Part shown: positions 45,854-55,284 of the stretch, one piece after another
Layout of the letters: each line of letters opens with the position of its first letter
How positions within the stretch are numbered: the stretch's first letter is position 1
Source: Parasediminibacterium sp051861445
GTDB taxonomy: Bacteria > Bacteroidota > Bacteroidia > Chitinophagales > Chitinophagaceae
Direction: 5' to 3'
DNA: 64,000 nt
Assembly: GCA_051861445.1 (NCBI GenBank)
Contig: JBHYCS010000019.1
Span: forward strand, 31,997-95,996
Translations under genes and position numbers: made by a program
Notes under the pieces: generated by a model
Seen by the model: the letters and a program-made list of their open reading frames with translations, nothing else
Told to the model about the DNA's origin: nothing
Database searches by the model: none

Positions 45854-46609
45854 TTATTTTACTTCAACGCTATCGTTTAAATCGGCATCAACTAAAATTC
45901 TTCCACAGTTTTCACAAACGATTACTTTTTTGTGTAAACGAATTTCGCTTTGACGTTGTGGTGGAATTGCATTGAAACAACCGCCACAAGCATCTCTTTC
46001 TACAGCAACAACTGCTAAGCCATTTCTATAGTTTTTACGAATACGATCGTAGCTATACAATAAACGCTCATCTACTGTACTTCTAGCTACATCAGAAATT
46101 TTTCTAAATTGTATTTCTTCTTTTTCTGTATCTGCAATAATTTTCTCTAACTCACTTTTCTTGTGGTTTAAAACGCCTTCTTTTACTGCGATTTGTTTTT
46201 TTGAAGCGTCTAAAGCTTTTGCTTTATCAGCCAATTCTTCGTTGGCATCACGTATATGTTTTTCAGCTAGTTTATTTTCTAACTGCAACATTTCTATTTC
46301 TTTATTAAGGGCTTCAAACTCACGGCTATTCTTAACGTTGTCGGTTTGTTTTTCGTATTTAGCTAAAGTGGCTTCCCCTTCTTTGATTGCATTTTTTTTA
46401 CTTTCAATAAATTCGGTAATGCCATTAATTTCTTCTTCGATACGAGTTCTACGAGCATGTAAACCTTGAATTTCATCTTCAAGATCACTAACTTCCATCG
46501 GTAATTCGCCTTTCAGAATTTGAATTTCATCTAATTTACTATCAATTTTCTGAAGCTTTACCAAGCCAACTAATTTTTCTTCAACAGAATAATCTTTAAC
46601 TGCGGCCAT
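45854..46609 (-). CDS. Coiled-coil zinc-ribbon protein (DUF164/CdsZ type)
   Basis: 251 residues. A long coiled coil (about 15-185) is followed by a C4 zinc ribbon: CGGCFNAIPPQ and VCENCGRILVD (two CxxC pairs). It matches the C4-type zinc-ribbon family called CdsZ or YbgI-linked in other bacteria. It lies next to a Nif3-like gene on the same strand, a pairing seen in many genomes, but the molecular role is not settled. Confidence 0.9.
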   Translation of the reverse strand: MAAVKDYSVEEKLVGLVKLQKIDSKLDEIQILKGELPMEVSDLEDEIQGLHARRTRIEEEINGITEFIESKKNAIKEGEATLAKYEKQTDNVKNSREFEALNKEIEMLQLENKLAEKHIRDANEELADKAKALDASKKQIAVKEGVLNHKKSELEKIIADTEKEEIQFRKISDVARSTVDERLLYSYDRIRKNYRNGLAVVAVERDACGGCFNAIPPQRQSEIRLHKKVIVCENCGRILVDADLNDSVEVK

Positions 46610-46700
46610 AATTTGTATACGATTTAAATGTATTTACAATTACAAATTTGCTTTAGACTAAATTTTAGAGCTTACTTTTTGCATTTACAACTACAGCAAA

Positions 46701-47798
46701 CTATAAAAAATAACGTACAGGATTTGTAATTACCTCACTTTTAAGGACGGCAAAAGTAGGAAATTTAGATTGTAAAACGTGAATTAATAAATTTGTAGTA
46801 AACTGTTCGCTTTCCCAATGTCCAATATCGGCAATTACAATTTGATCATTTGCATCAAAAAATTCATGATATTTTACGTCAGCTGTAATATAAATATCTG
46901 CTTTTGCAGCAATGGCATTCTTAATTAAAAAGCTACCTGCACCACCACAAATGGCTACTTTTTCAATTGTTTTATTAAACAAATTGGTATGTTTAATTAC
47001 CTGTAAACCAAATGTTTGTTTTAAATTATTTAAAAAATCTATTTCATTCATTGGGTTTTCAAGATTGCCAATAACACCGCTTCCAACCTGTTCATGCACA
47101 TTTAAAAGAGGTACTAAATCGTATGCAACTTCTTCATACGGATGTGTTTCTTTTAAAGCTTGCACAACTTTGTTTTGAAGATATGTTGGAAAAACAATTT
47201 CTAGCTTCATTTCCCTTTCCTCGTGTCTTTTTTCTATTTCTCCCACAAATGGCGAAGCGTTTTTATTTGCCTTAAAAGTACCAATGCCTTCAGCTGAAAA
47301 ACTACACTCATTGTAATTACCAATATTTCCACCACCTACATTAAAAATAGCATCTCTTACTTGGTCTACATAGCCAAAAGGCACATAAGTATATAATTTG
47401 GTAAGCAAATTGGCTTTCGGAGCAAGAATTTCTACATTCACCAAACCTATTTTTTCAGCAATTGCTTTGTTAACACCATCTAACACATTGTCTAAATTGG
47501 TGTGAATTGCGTAAATAGCTATATCGTTTTTTATGGCTTTAATCACTGCTTTTTCGATATAGTTTTTCCCATTTAATTTTTTTATTCCACTAAATACTAT
47601 AGGATGATGGGCAATTACCAGATTGCAATTTTTTTGTATTGCTTCTTCAATTACTGCTTCAGTAGCGTCTAATGAGCAAATGATACCACTACATTGCCAT
47701 TGAGAATTACCTGTTATTAAACCTGCATTATCGTAACTTTCTTGATAAGAAGAAGGGGCAATTTGTTCTAAAACGGATATTACATTGGCAATTTGCAT
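46701..47798 (-). CDS. Nif3-like dinuclear metal centre protein (with PII-like insert)
   Basis: 365 residues. N-terminal and C-terminal Nif3 halves carry the metal ligands: LVIAHHPIVFSG, AIHTNLDN, and the late DVKYHEFFDA with IADIGHWESE. Residues of about 125-230 are an inserted PII-like domain (LYTYVPFGYVDQVRDAIF ... HPYEEVAYDL). These hexameric proteins are GTP-cyclohydrolase-like by annotation; their reaction is disputed. Next to the zinc-ribbon gene. Confidence 0.93.
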   Translation of the reverse strand: MQIANVISVLEQIAPSSYQESYDNAGLITGNSQWQCSGIICSLDATEAVIEEAIQKNCNLVIAHHPIVFSGIKKLNGKNYIEKAVIKAIKNDIAIYAIHTNLDNVLDGVNKAIAEKIGLVNVEILAPKANLLTKLYTYVPFGYVDQVRDAIFNVGGGNIGNYNECSFSAEGIGTFKANKNASPFVGEIEKRHEEREMKLEIVFPTYLQNKVVQALKETHPYEEVAYDLVPLLNVHEQVGSGVIGNLENPMNEIDFLNNLKQTFGLQVIKHTNLFNKTIEKVAICGGAGSFLIKNAIAAKADIYITADVKYHEFFDANDQIVIADIGHWESEQFTTNLLIHVLQSKFPTFAVLKSEVITNPVRYFL

Positions 47799-47820
47799 AA
47801 ACGAAAAGTTTGGCTAAACA

Positions 47821-50004
47821 TTAATTTACAGATGCTTGAATGGCTTTATCATAAGCCATGATAAAAATAGCACCTAAATTTTTATGAGGTGGCACATAAT
47901 CGTCGAATTGTTCTTTGTTTTTAGAATTGCCAAACATCACTGCAAAGCTTTTCCATAAAGCTGGCCAGTTTAAATTTTTGCCCATTCTTAATTGTTCCAT
48001 CATAGTTATAATCATACCTTGATTAATAACGCCTGTGCCAACTTGTTTAGATGAAATAATATGTGCTTCTGGACAAATTTGTAATACTTTATTTAAACTT
48101 TGATAGCCACCACAACTGCCTAATAAAATAATTTTTGCAGTTGGTGCAATTTGTTGAATGGTAGATTTTACGTAATAACTATGTCCTCTATGAATTACAA
48201 TAGTTGGTGAAAGTTCTAGCGAATCTAAATAATTGGTAAGGTTAAGTTGTGCTTGTGCATCTAAATCTTTTGTTTCGTCGAGAGGACGATTGGCAAAAAT
48301 ACTAATAGGTGTTCCTTTTGTGGATTTTACTTCTACCCATTCTGGTTTTAAAGCAATACTCCAATTCGAATTTCTAAACTTCGACACAAAGGCATTAAAC
48401 ACATTGTTTCCATCTTTATCGCCATAAAAAAATTGTTGCACAACTATACGTTTGTTATCGGCTAAAAGTAGTTTGTTGGGCATTTCAAAAACTGGGTTAA
48501 TGCCTAAAGTAGTAGTAAGATTAATTTTATTACTACTATCCATCGATAAAAAAATGGTATTTAAAATGTGGTAAATGGTGGTTGTTCGTTTGTTATTTGC
48601 TTCGTTTGAAAGGTTTTTCTGAATTTGTTGAATAATGAGTTTCTTTAATTTTACATTGGTAATACTTGCATACGAATCTGCAACATCTACAGCATCTTCA
48701 AGCGTATTTTTTACTGCCAAATTATCAACGAAACTTCTCATAATATTATCTGCTTCGTTGGCATTCATTTTATTTAAAAAATCATCTAACTGGTTAAAAC
48801 CAGCAGCCATTTTTAAAAATTTTTTGTATAAATGAAAATGAACGGATTGCAATAAACTATCAGATCTAGTCGTACGCATTCTTTCGAATATTCTTTTGTA
48901 TAAACCCAAATAGCTACTGGTATAAATTTCTTCTTCGCCTAAAACACAGAGGTAATACAATTCTTGAGGAGTTAACGATTCTACTTTTTTAAAACGTACA
49001 ACATCTGATTTCTCATCATGCAATGCATTAATAGTATCAATGTAAATGTCAATTGCTTTATCTTTTAGTTTATTGGTTAAAACGGTATGAACCAATGGTG
49101 TATCGCCTTTTAACAATCTTTCTCCATATACAATTTGGGCTTTTACCAATAGTTTAAAATAGTTTTCTGGTTGGTTAATTACTCTAGTAATTTCATCCAT
49201 TTGCATTCTTTTGGTATACAATTCATCTAAAAAAGGAAAATACATTCTACCCGTTTTCATATATGCCAATAAACCAATTGTTTTTACCAACGGATCATTC
49301 ACCGATTGAATTTTTTGTCCTAATGCATTGGGCGTTGCAGCGTAATTATATAGCTCTTCTTGGTTTTTATATGCAACAATTTTTATTAAACTATCTGCAA
49401 AAAATACATCAGGATAAACGGTTAATATTTTTAAAATTCTATTAGGGTTTCGTTGGCATAATTTCAATACCAGCAAATCTTTACAGTATTTAACTTGAGG
49501 CAAATTTTTAAACAGAATATTGTTTAATAAAATACTGCCAATTTCTCCATCGTTTTCATAAATGATACTGGCAATTGATTCTTTATTTTTTAGTTTACTT
49601 AATCCTTCTTCAAAAGCAATAATTAAATCACCCAACAAAACACCTTGAATATTTTTATATTGATACGATGAAACAAAATCGTTCAGTAGATTTTCTGTAG
49701 CTCTTAACCAAATAAATTTATCGTTTTCAGATAAGGTAGAGTCTAGTTCAATATTTGCTTGAATATTATTGATTCGAACTTTTACAATTTGGTGTAATTG
49801 ATAATTGATACTTTCATCTGAGGAAGGAGAAAATAGGCTATCTCTGTTGGGTGAAAGTTGTGTAATTCGTTTTTGAGCTTCATCAATATTTGCATGAAAT
49901 AATTGACGCATGAATGGAATTTTTGGCATCATTATTTCGGCCTGACTATAAACAAGCGTTTGAAGACAAGCAATAAGCAATAGCAAAACAGCAATTTTCT
50001 TCAT
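47821..50004 (-). CDS. Large exported helical protein with possible clan-CD (CHAT/gingipain-like) peptidase end
   Basis: 727 residues with a signal peptide (about 1-20, ending VYSQ). The first 500 residues are helical repeats I do not recognise. The C-terminal 200 residues show a hydrophobic strand and His, TIVIHRGHSYYV (His about 605-608), then about 25 residues later IILLGSCGGYQSL (Cys about 631) and HIISSKQVGTG. This strand-His, strand-Cys order is that of clan CD cysteine peptidases such as CHAT domains and gingipains. The peptidase idea is inference; no other active-site residue can be checked. It begins the run of minus-strand genes ending at 42544 and lies 22 bases upstream of the end of the Nif3-like gene. 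Confidence 0.6.
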   Translation of the reverse strand: MKKIAVLLLLIACLQTLVYSQAEIMMPKIPFMRQLFHANIDEAQKRITQLSPNRDSLFSPSSDESINYQLHQIVKVRINNIQANIELDSTLSENDKFIWLRATENLLNDFVSSYQYKNIQGVLLGDLIIAFEEGLSKLKNKESIASIIYENDGEIGSILLNNILFKNLPQVKYCKDLLVLKLCQRNPNRILKILTVYPDVFFADSLIKIVAYKNQEELYNYAATPNALGQKIQSVNDPLVKTIGLLAYMKTGRMYFPFLDELYTKRMQMDEITRVINQPENYFKLLVKAQIVYGERLLKGDTPLVHTVLTNKLKDKAIDIYIDTINALHDEKSDVVRFKKVESLTPQELYYLCVLGEEEIYTSSYLGLYKRIFERMRTTRSDSLLQSVHFHLYKKFLKMAAGFNQLDDFLNKMNANEADNIMRSFVDNLAVKNTLEDAVDVADSYASITNVKLKKLIIQQIQKNLSNEANNKRTTTIYHILNTIFLSMDSSNKINLTTTLGINPVFEMPNKLLLADNKRIVVQQFFYGDKDGNNVFNAFVSKFRNSNWSIALKPEWVEVKSTKGTPISIFANRPLDETKDLDAQAQLNLTNYLDSLELSPTIVIHRGHSYYVKSTIQQIAPTAKIILLGSCGGYQSLNKVLQICPEAHIISSKQVGTGVINQGMIITMMEQLRMGKNLNWPALWKSFAVMFGNSKNKEQFDDYVPPHKNLGAIFIMAYDKAIQASVN

Positions 50005-50146
50005 AATAAAGGGGTAAAAACAAAAATACTGCCAATAACAATTGAAAGTTAAACAATTTAAAAACGATACTTAACAATTACATAATGCATCTATTGTAGT
50101 AAGTTGCACTTACAGAAAGTTATTTTTGTGTAAACTTAATGTTAAC

Positions 50147-50824
50147 ATGGAAGGTAAAGTAAAACGTATTTTAATAGCAGACGACGAGCCAGATATTTTA
50201 GAAATAATAGGATACAATCTTACAAAAGAAGGCTACGAAATACATACAGCCAAAGATGGTAACGAGGCAATTGAAAAAGCCAAGACGCTTTTGCCAGATT
50301 TGATTATTTTAGACATCATGATGCCTAAAAAAACAGGTATTGAAGCTTGTTCAATTTTAAGAAGTTTACCTCAATTTCAAGAAACACTCATCATATTTTT
50401 AACCGCATTAAGCGATGAAGCTTCTGAAATAAAAGGACTAGAAACAGGTGCTGACGATTATGTAAGCAAGCCTATTAGCCCTAAAGTACTTACAAGCAGG
50501 GTAAATGCTTTGTTTAGAAGAATTACCAAAGTAGAAGGTAAAACAATCACAGTAGGAAACATTGCTATAGATCCTGTAAAATTTATTGTAACTATCGATA
50601 ACGTAGAAGTTATTTTAGCGAAAAAAGAATTTGAACTATTGTATTTATTAGGTTCAAGACCAGGACGTGTTTTTTTAAGAAATGAAATTCTATCTCAAGT
50701 TTGGGGAAGCGATGTGATTGTTGGAGACAGAACCATTGATGTACACATTCGAAAAATTAGACAAAAACTCAACATAGATTGTATTACAACTGTAAAAGGC
50801 GTTGGCTACAAGTTTGAAATGTAA
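50147..50824 (+). CDS. OmpR/PhoB-type response regulator
   Basis: 225 residues from the ATG at 50147 (a TTG at 50126 is less likely). Receiver domain with ILIADDEPD (acidic pocket), LIILDIMMP (phosphorylated Asp near 54) and DDYVSKP (Lys). A winged-helix output domain ends in VWGSDVIVGDRTIDVHIRKIRQKL. A histidine kinase follows 71 bases later. By layout it is a PhoB-like regulator, and phosphate genes occur elsewhere in the window; the link is inference. Confidence 0.93.
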   Translation: MEGKVKRILIADDEPDILEIIGYNLTKEGYEIHTAKDGNEAIEKAKTLLPDLIILDIMMPKKTGIEACSILRSLPQFQETLIIFLTALSDEASEIKGLETGADDYVSKPISPKVLTSRVNALFRRITKVEGKTITVGNIAIDPVKFIVTIDNVEVILAKKEFELLYLLGSRPGRVFLRNEILSQVWGSDVIVGDRTIDVHIRKIRQKLNIDCITTVKGVGYKFEM

Positions 50825-50895
50825 TACAACTACCAAGAATAAAAATATATTGTAAAAACAAAAGACAGCTTTTTATTCTTGTATCTTTAGCCGTA

Positions 50896-51945
50896 ATGTT
50901 TAAAACAAAAAATCTTTCTCCCAAGCAGTTATCTGCACTTACAGCATTGTTGTTGTCTTTGCCGGTTGGATTGTCTTTTTTATTACTTGAACCCAATATT
51001 TGGTTTGCAGCAATTGCTACTATAGTAATATTTATTGGCAGCTATTTTTTAATTGGTTTTGTATTAGAATGGTTTATTTATAGAAAAATAAAAATCATTT
51101 ACAAATTTATTTATCAAACAAAAGCCAACAAACGAGAAGAAACTTATTTTAAATATATTTTACCCAAAAAAAGTATCGACGAAGTAAGTGAAGATGTAGA
51201 AAGATGGGCTGTTCAACGTAGTGCAGAAATAGAAATCTTAAAGAATAATGAAGCCTATCGTAAAGAGTTTTTACAAAATTTAGCACATGAATTTAAAACC
51301 CCCATTTTTGCTATTCAAGGTTATGTAGATACCCTTTTAGGCGGTGCTTTAGATAACCCTTCGGTAAATATAAAGTTTTTAGAAAATGCTGCAAGAAATG
51401 TAGATAGAATGGTAAATCTTGTAGAAGACTTAGATGAAATTTCGAAATTAGAAAGTGGCGAACAACCTTTATACAAAGAAAATTTTATTATCCAAGAATT
51501 GATAAAAGATGTTTTTGAAGCATTGTCGATTAAAACACATGATAAAAAAATAAGTGTTGGATTTAAAAAAGGATGCGAAAACCCAATTGTTGTATTTGCC
51601 GACAAAGAAAAAATTAGACAGGTAATTAATAACCTTGTTGAAAATGCAACAAAATACGGAAAGTTTGGTGGCCATATTATTGCAAGTATTTATAAAATTG
51701 ATGAAAAAAATGTGTTGATAGAATTTAGTGATGATGGAATTGGTATTGCAGAAGAACATTTGTCAAGAATATTTGAACGATTTTACCGAACCGATAGAGG
51801 CAGAAGCAGAGATGTTGGTGGCACTGGTTTAGGGTTAGCCATTTGTAAACACATTATTGAAGCACACAAGCAAACCATGCATGTTCGGAGTAAAATAGAC
51901 GTTGGCACTACCATTGGTTTTACGCTAGAAGGCAGAAAAGACTAA
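50896..51945 (+). CDS. Sensor histidine kinase, PhoR-like
   Basis: 349 residues. Two close N-terminal helices (about 12-33 and 37-58) with no sizeable periplasmic loop, then NLAHEFKTPIFAIQGYVD (phosphorylated His near 132), NLVENATKYG (N box), FSDDGIGI, FERFYRTDRGRSRDVGGTGLGLAI (F and G boxes). No PAS domain is visible, unlike classical PhoR. It probably phosphorylates the upstream regulator. Confidence 0.93.
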   Translation: MFKTKNLSPKQLSALTALLLSLPVGLSFLLLEPNIWFAAIATIVIFIGSYFLIGFVLEWFIYRKIKIIYKFIYQTKANKREETYFKYILPKKSIDEVSEDVERWAVQRSAEIEILKNNEAYRKEFLQNLAHEFKTPIFAIQGYVDTLLGGALDNPSVNIKFLENAARNVDRMVNLVEDLDEISKLESGEQPLYKENFIIQELIKDVFEALSIKTHDKKISVGFKKGCENPIVVFADKEKIRQVINNLVENATKYGKFGGHIIASIYKIDEKNVLIEFSDDGIGIAEEHLSRIFERFYRTDRGRSRDVGGTGLGLAICKHIIEAHKQTMHVRSKIDVGTTIGFTLEGRKD

Positions 51946-51989
51946 GCTTTTCAATTTTTCTACAAATTCAATCCCACATATTTGTGCAT

Positions 51990-52017
51990 TAAAAAAGCCC
52001 CTGTAAAAACAGCGGCT
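51990..52017 (-). terminator. Orphan terminator-like hairpin after the kinase gene
   Basis: AGCCCCTGT (51996-52004) pairs with ACAGCGGCT (52009-52017) with one mismatch; on the minus strand it is followed by six T. No minus-strand gene is evident. The remainder of the gap 51946-52239 has no gene I can support; a 36-codon minus-strand reading frame (51960-52070, TTG start) includes the hairpin and is uncertain. Confidence 0.35.
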
Positions 52018-52239
52018 GTGGCATGAGAAAATCTACTGTACTTTTTGCTATGAACTAAACTGAATACCAAAACTATTTTGTTTGTGTTATGCTATTGTTA
52101 AGCCAATAAAACCAAAACATTAATTTTTGGTAGCCTTTTCGAAGCCAATTGTTTCATTTTTATTTCCACCCATCAAATAATTCAATCTAATTTTTTGCAA
52201 CAATGATGAAAAAATGGAATTATCTCTATATTTGCAACG

Positions 52240-54606
52240 TTGTTACAAAGATTATCATATCGATTTTTAGTTTGCATATTGGTAATATGCATTATACAGG
52301 TGTCTGCAAAGGCACAGTGTAATATAGTTTTATCGGGAAAAATTACAGATGCTGATACCAAAAAGCCGCTAGAAAATGCAGTTATTGCAATCGTTGAATT
52401 GAATAAAAAAGTTGTTTCAGATAAAAATGGCAACTACAGGCTTACAGAAATTTGTAAAGGAAATTATAACATAAGTATTCAACATATACATTGTGGTACA
52501 ATCGTTAACCACGTACACATCAACAACAATACTGCTCAAAATTTTGCTCTTCCTCATACTGTAAATGAATTAGAAGGTGTAGTTGTAAATGGAACTGTTG
52601 CTGCTAAAGGAACACAAATTTTAACCGAATTAAAGCAAAAAGCTTTAGATGCCACAAGAGGAACTAGTTTGGGTGAAGCATTACAAAAAATAGCTGGTGT
52701 AAATGTATTGCAAACAGGGGCTAATATTTATAAGCCAATTATACACGGATTACATAGCAATAGGGTTTTAATATTGAATAATGGAATACGACAAGAAGGG
52801 CAACAATGGGGTAGCGAACATGCACCTGAAATTGACCCCTTTATTGCCAATCGATTATCTGTAATAAAAGGTGCAAGTGCTATCAAATATGGTGCAGATG
52901 CTATTGGTGGTGTGGTTTTGGTAGAACCTAAACTCTTAAGAACAGTACCAGGAATAGGTGGAGAAATAAACTTAGTAGGATTTTCGAATAACCGACAAGG
53001 TGTTTTTTCTGCTATTATTGATGGCAATTCAAAAAAATATCCTGCTTTTAGTTGGAGGCTTCAAAACACTATAAAAAGAGGGGGAAATGCAAGAACACCC
53101 AACTATTGGTTAGATAACTCAGGCAATCAAGAAATTAATTTTTCTGTAGCAGCAGCTCTTCAAAAACAAAAATCTGCAGTTGAAATATTTTATAGTTTTT
53201 TCAGTACCAAACTAGCTATTTTCTCAGGCTCACATATTGGAAATGTAACAGATTTATTAACAGCAATTAGTAGCAATCAACCGCCAGATTATATTAAAAA
53301 TGTTGGCTTTAGTTATGCAATAGATAGACCTTATCAAAATGTACAACATCAACTTTTAAAATTAAAAGCACATACACTTACAGGCAGTTTGGGTAAGCTA
53401 AATGCTATTGTTTCTTTTCAAAACAATTGGCGTAGAGAATTTGATAAAAAACGTTTTCAAAGCAGTTCAAATGATCCTCAATTAGATTTAAATATTTCAA
53501 CTTTAGCTACTGATATTGTTTGGGATCATACATCTACTCATCATGTAAAAGGTAGTGTAGGCATTACTGGTAGTTATCAGCAAAATAGTTATCAATATCG
53601 GTTGTTTATTCCCAATTATGAAGCATTAAATGTAGGGGCTTTTATAGTAGAAAAATATACGCGTAAAAAGTGGTTAGCAGAAGTAGGAATTCGATTCGAT
53701 AATCGTTCCATTTTCAATACCAATAGCAATTTAGGTCGCTTATATACCAATCAAACTTATAGCAGTTTTTCTGGAAATATGGGTGTTTCTTATCAAATAG
53801 CAGAAGGAACACAATTTACAGCTAATGCATCTTCGGCTTGGCGAGCACCACAGGTTAATGAATTGTATAGTGATGGATTGCATCATGGGGCTGCAAGAAT
53901 AGAAAAGGGTGATAGCAGTTTACAAGCAGAAAGAGCCAATAGTGTAATGGCGAATTTTACCATTCAAAAAAAGCGTTGGTCTGCTGATATAGCTGTGTAT
54001 TATAAAAAAATTGACGATTTTATTTATCTGTATCCTGTAAATCCGCCTGAATTAACCATACGTGGAGCTTTTCCAACATTTAAATATGCACAAGCAAACA
54101 TTTTTATGTATGGTATTGATGCAAGTGTAAGCTATGATATTAGTAGCCATTTTGGATGGAGTGGAAAAGCTACAATTGTTAGGGCAAAAAATAGAACTAC
54201 AAAAGAGTGGATGATTCAAATGCCTGCTGACAGGTTTGAAAATGCATTGCAGTACAATTTTAGTAATTCTAAACGTATCAATGATGGTTATGCAAAATGG
54301 AGTATAACCAACGTTTTACAGCAAACAAGAGTACCACAAACAGGTAATATTCCAGTTACTAAAAATGGTGTTACCACAATGGAGTCAGATTATTTAGCAC
54401 CACCACCTGCTTATTTTTTAGTAGGCATTGAAACAGGAGCGGTGTATAAGGTAAAAGAAAATACGCCCATACATTTTACAATAACAATCTCCAATTTATT
54501 CAATACCGTTTACAGAGAATACTTAAATGCATTTAGATATTATGCAGATGAAATGGGTACTAATGTTGGACTTAAAGTAAAAATTCCATTGTTTAATAAA
54601 TCGTAG
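52240..54606 (+). CDS. TonB-dependent receptor with carboxypeptidase-like N-terminal domain
   Basis: 788 residues from the TTG at 52240, which gives a complete signal peptide (hydrophobic FLVCILVICIIQ, ending SAKAQ). Residues of about 28-110 form a CarboxypepD_reg-like beta domain (LSGKITDADTKKPLENAVI) with a His-rich stretch QHIHCGTIVNHVHIN. The plug follows (GTSLGEALQKIAGVNVLQTG, IHGLHSNRVLILNNGIRQEG, SVIKGASAIKYGADAIGGVV), then the barrel with SSAWRAPQVNELYSDGLHH. An in-phase ATG is lacking upstream; ATGs at 52203 and 52206 are out of frame. A lipoprotein partner lies 39 bases downstream. The ligand may be a metal or metal complex, judging only by the His stretches. Confidence 0.85.
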   Translation: MLQRLSYRFLVCILVICIIQVSAKAQCNIVLSGKITDADTKKPLENAVIAIVELNKKVVSDKNGNYRLTEICKGNYNISIQHIHCGTIVNHVHINNNTAQNFALPHTVNELEGVVVNGTVAAKGTQILTELKQKALDATRGTSLGEALQKIAGVNVLQTGANIYKPIIHGLHSNRVLILNNGIRQEGQQWGSEHAPEIDPFIANRLSVIKGASAIKYGADAIGGVVLVEPKLLRTVPGIGGEINLVGFSNNRQGVFSAIIDGNSKKYPAFSWRLQNTIKRGGNARTPNYWLDNSGNQEINFSVAAALQKQKSAVEIFYSFFSTKLAIFSGSHIGNVTDLLTAISSNQPPDYIKNVGFSYAIDRPYQNVQHQLLKLKAHTLTGSLGKLNAIVSFQNNWRREFDKKRFQSSSNDPQLDLNISTLATDIVWDHTSTHHVKGSVGITGSYQQNSYQYRLFIPNYEALNVGAFIVEKYTRKKWLAEVGIRFDNRSIFNTNSNLGRLYTNQTYSSFSGNMGVSYQIAEGTQFTANASSAWRAPQVNELYSDGLHHGAARIEKGDSSLQAERANSVMANFTIQKKRWSADIAVYYKKIDDFIYLYPVNPPELTIRGAFPTFKYAQANIFMYGIDASVSYDISSHFGWSGKATIVRAKNRTTKEWMIQMPADRFENALQYNFSNSKRINDGYAKWSITNVLQQTRVPQTGNIPVTKNGVTTMESDYLAPPPAYFLVGIETGAVYKVKENTPIHFTITISNLFNTVYREYLNAFRYYADEMGTNVGLKVKIPLFNKS

Positions 54607-54645
54607 TCAATTCTTTTATTTAATCAATTATAAAAATGTAGACAA

Positions 54646-55206
54646 ATGAAAAAGCAAGCTAGTAAGTTTTTAATGGGAATGTTGTTTGTAGGAACTTTTT
54701 TTACTGCATGTAAAAAAGATGATAAAGCTCCTGAAAATGAAGAAGAATTAATTACTACTGTTCAATTACGATTTACAGAAGTGGGTAATGCAAGCAATGT
54801 ACTTACATACACTTTTAAAGATGTTGATGGTGCAGGTGGAGCTGCCCCAAGTTTAAATCAGCAAATAGTTTTGGCTCCATCAAAATCTTACACTATGGCT
54901 GTAAAATTGTTGAATGAAAGTGTTACACCAGCAGAAGATATTACGTTAGAAGTAGTGGATGAAGCAGATGATCATCAGTTTTATTATGTACCTGCTAATG
55001 TAAATATTAACGTTTCTAACTTGAATGTAGATTCCAAAAATTTACCTTTAGGTACAACAAGTACTTGGACTACCGGTGCTGCAAATGCAACAGCAGGAAC
55101 GGTAAAAGTTGTGTTAAAACACAAGCCAGGAATTAAAGCAGCAAACGATCCTATTACAAAAGGAGAAACAGATATTGAAATAGATTTTTCAGCAAGAGTT
55201 CAATAA
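54646..55206 (+). CDS. Small lipoprotein partner of the TonB receptor
   Basis: 186 residues. Lipobox TFFTAC (Cys21) followed by a charged linker KKDDKAPENEEEL. Then a beta-sandwich-like domain: TTVQLRFTEVGN, LTYTFKDVDGAGG, SYTMAVKLLNES and EEADDHQFYYVP-type features. It resembles the proteins NCBI calls type 1 periplasmic binding fold superfamily, which regularly follow such receptors; that name is from memory. It probably sits in the outer membrane and hands a ligand to the receptor. Confidence 0.7.
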   Translation: MKKQASKFLMGMLFVGTFFTACKKDDKAPENEEELITTVQLRFTEVGNASNVLTYTFKDVDGAGGAAPSLNQQIVLAPSKSYTMAVKLLNESVTPAEDITLEVVDEADDHQFYYVPANVNINVSNLNVDSKNLPLGTTSTWTTGAANATAGTVKVVLKHKPGIKAANDPITKGETDIEIDFSARVQ

Positions 55207-55229
55207 GTATTTTTCCAAACTATGTATGC

Positions 55230-55280
55230 AACTTCAACAGATTGATGAATGATATTCAAAAAATCTGTTGAAGTTTTTTT
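55230..55280 (+). terminator. Terminator after the receptor/lipoprotein pair
   Basis: A perfect 14-bp stem (55230-55243 with 55262-55275), with an 18-base loop and a T run. Confidence 0.85.
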
Positions 55281-55284
55281 ATAG

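Noticed and set aside
51960..52070. 36-codon minus-strand reading frame after the kinase gene.
   Set aside because: It needs a TTG start, contains a terminator-like hairpin, and matches no family I recognise; noted but not called as a gene.
52203..52239. Possible A6 frameshift joining ATG 52203 or 52206 to the TonB receptor.
   Set aside because: The TTG at 52240 already gives a complete signal peptide, so no frameshift is needed, although the start remains uncertain.
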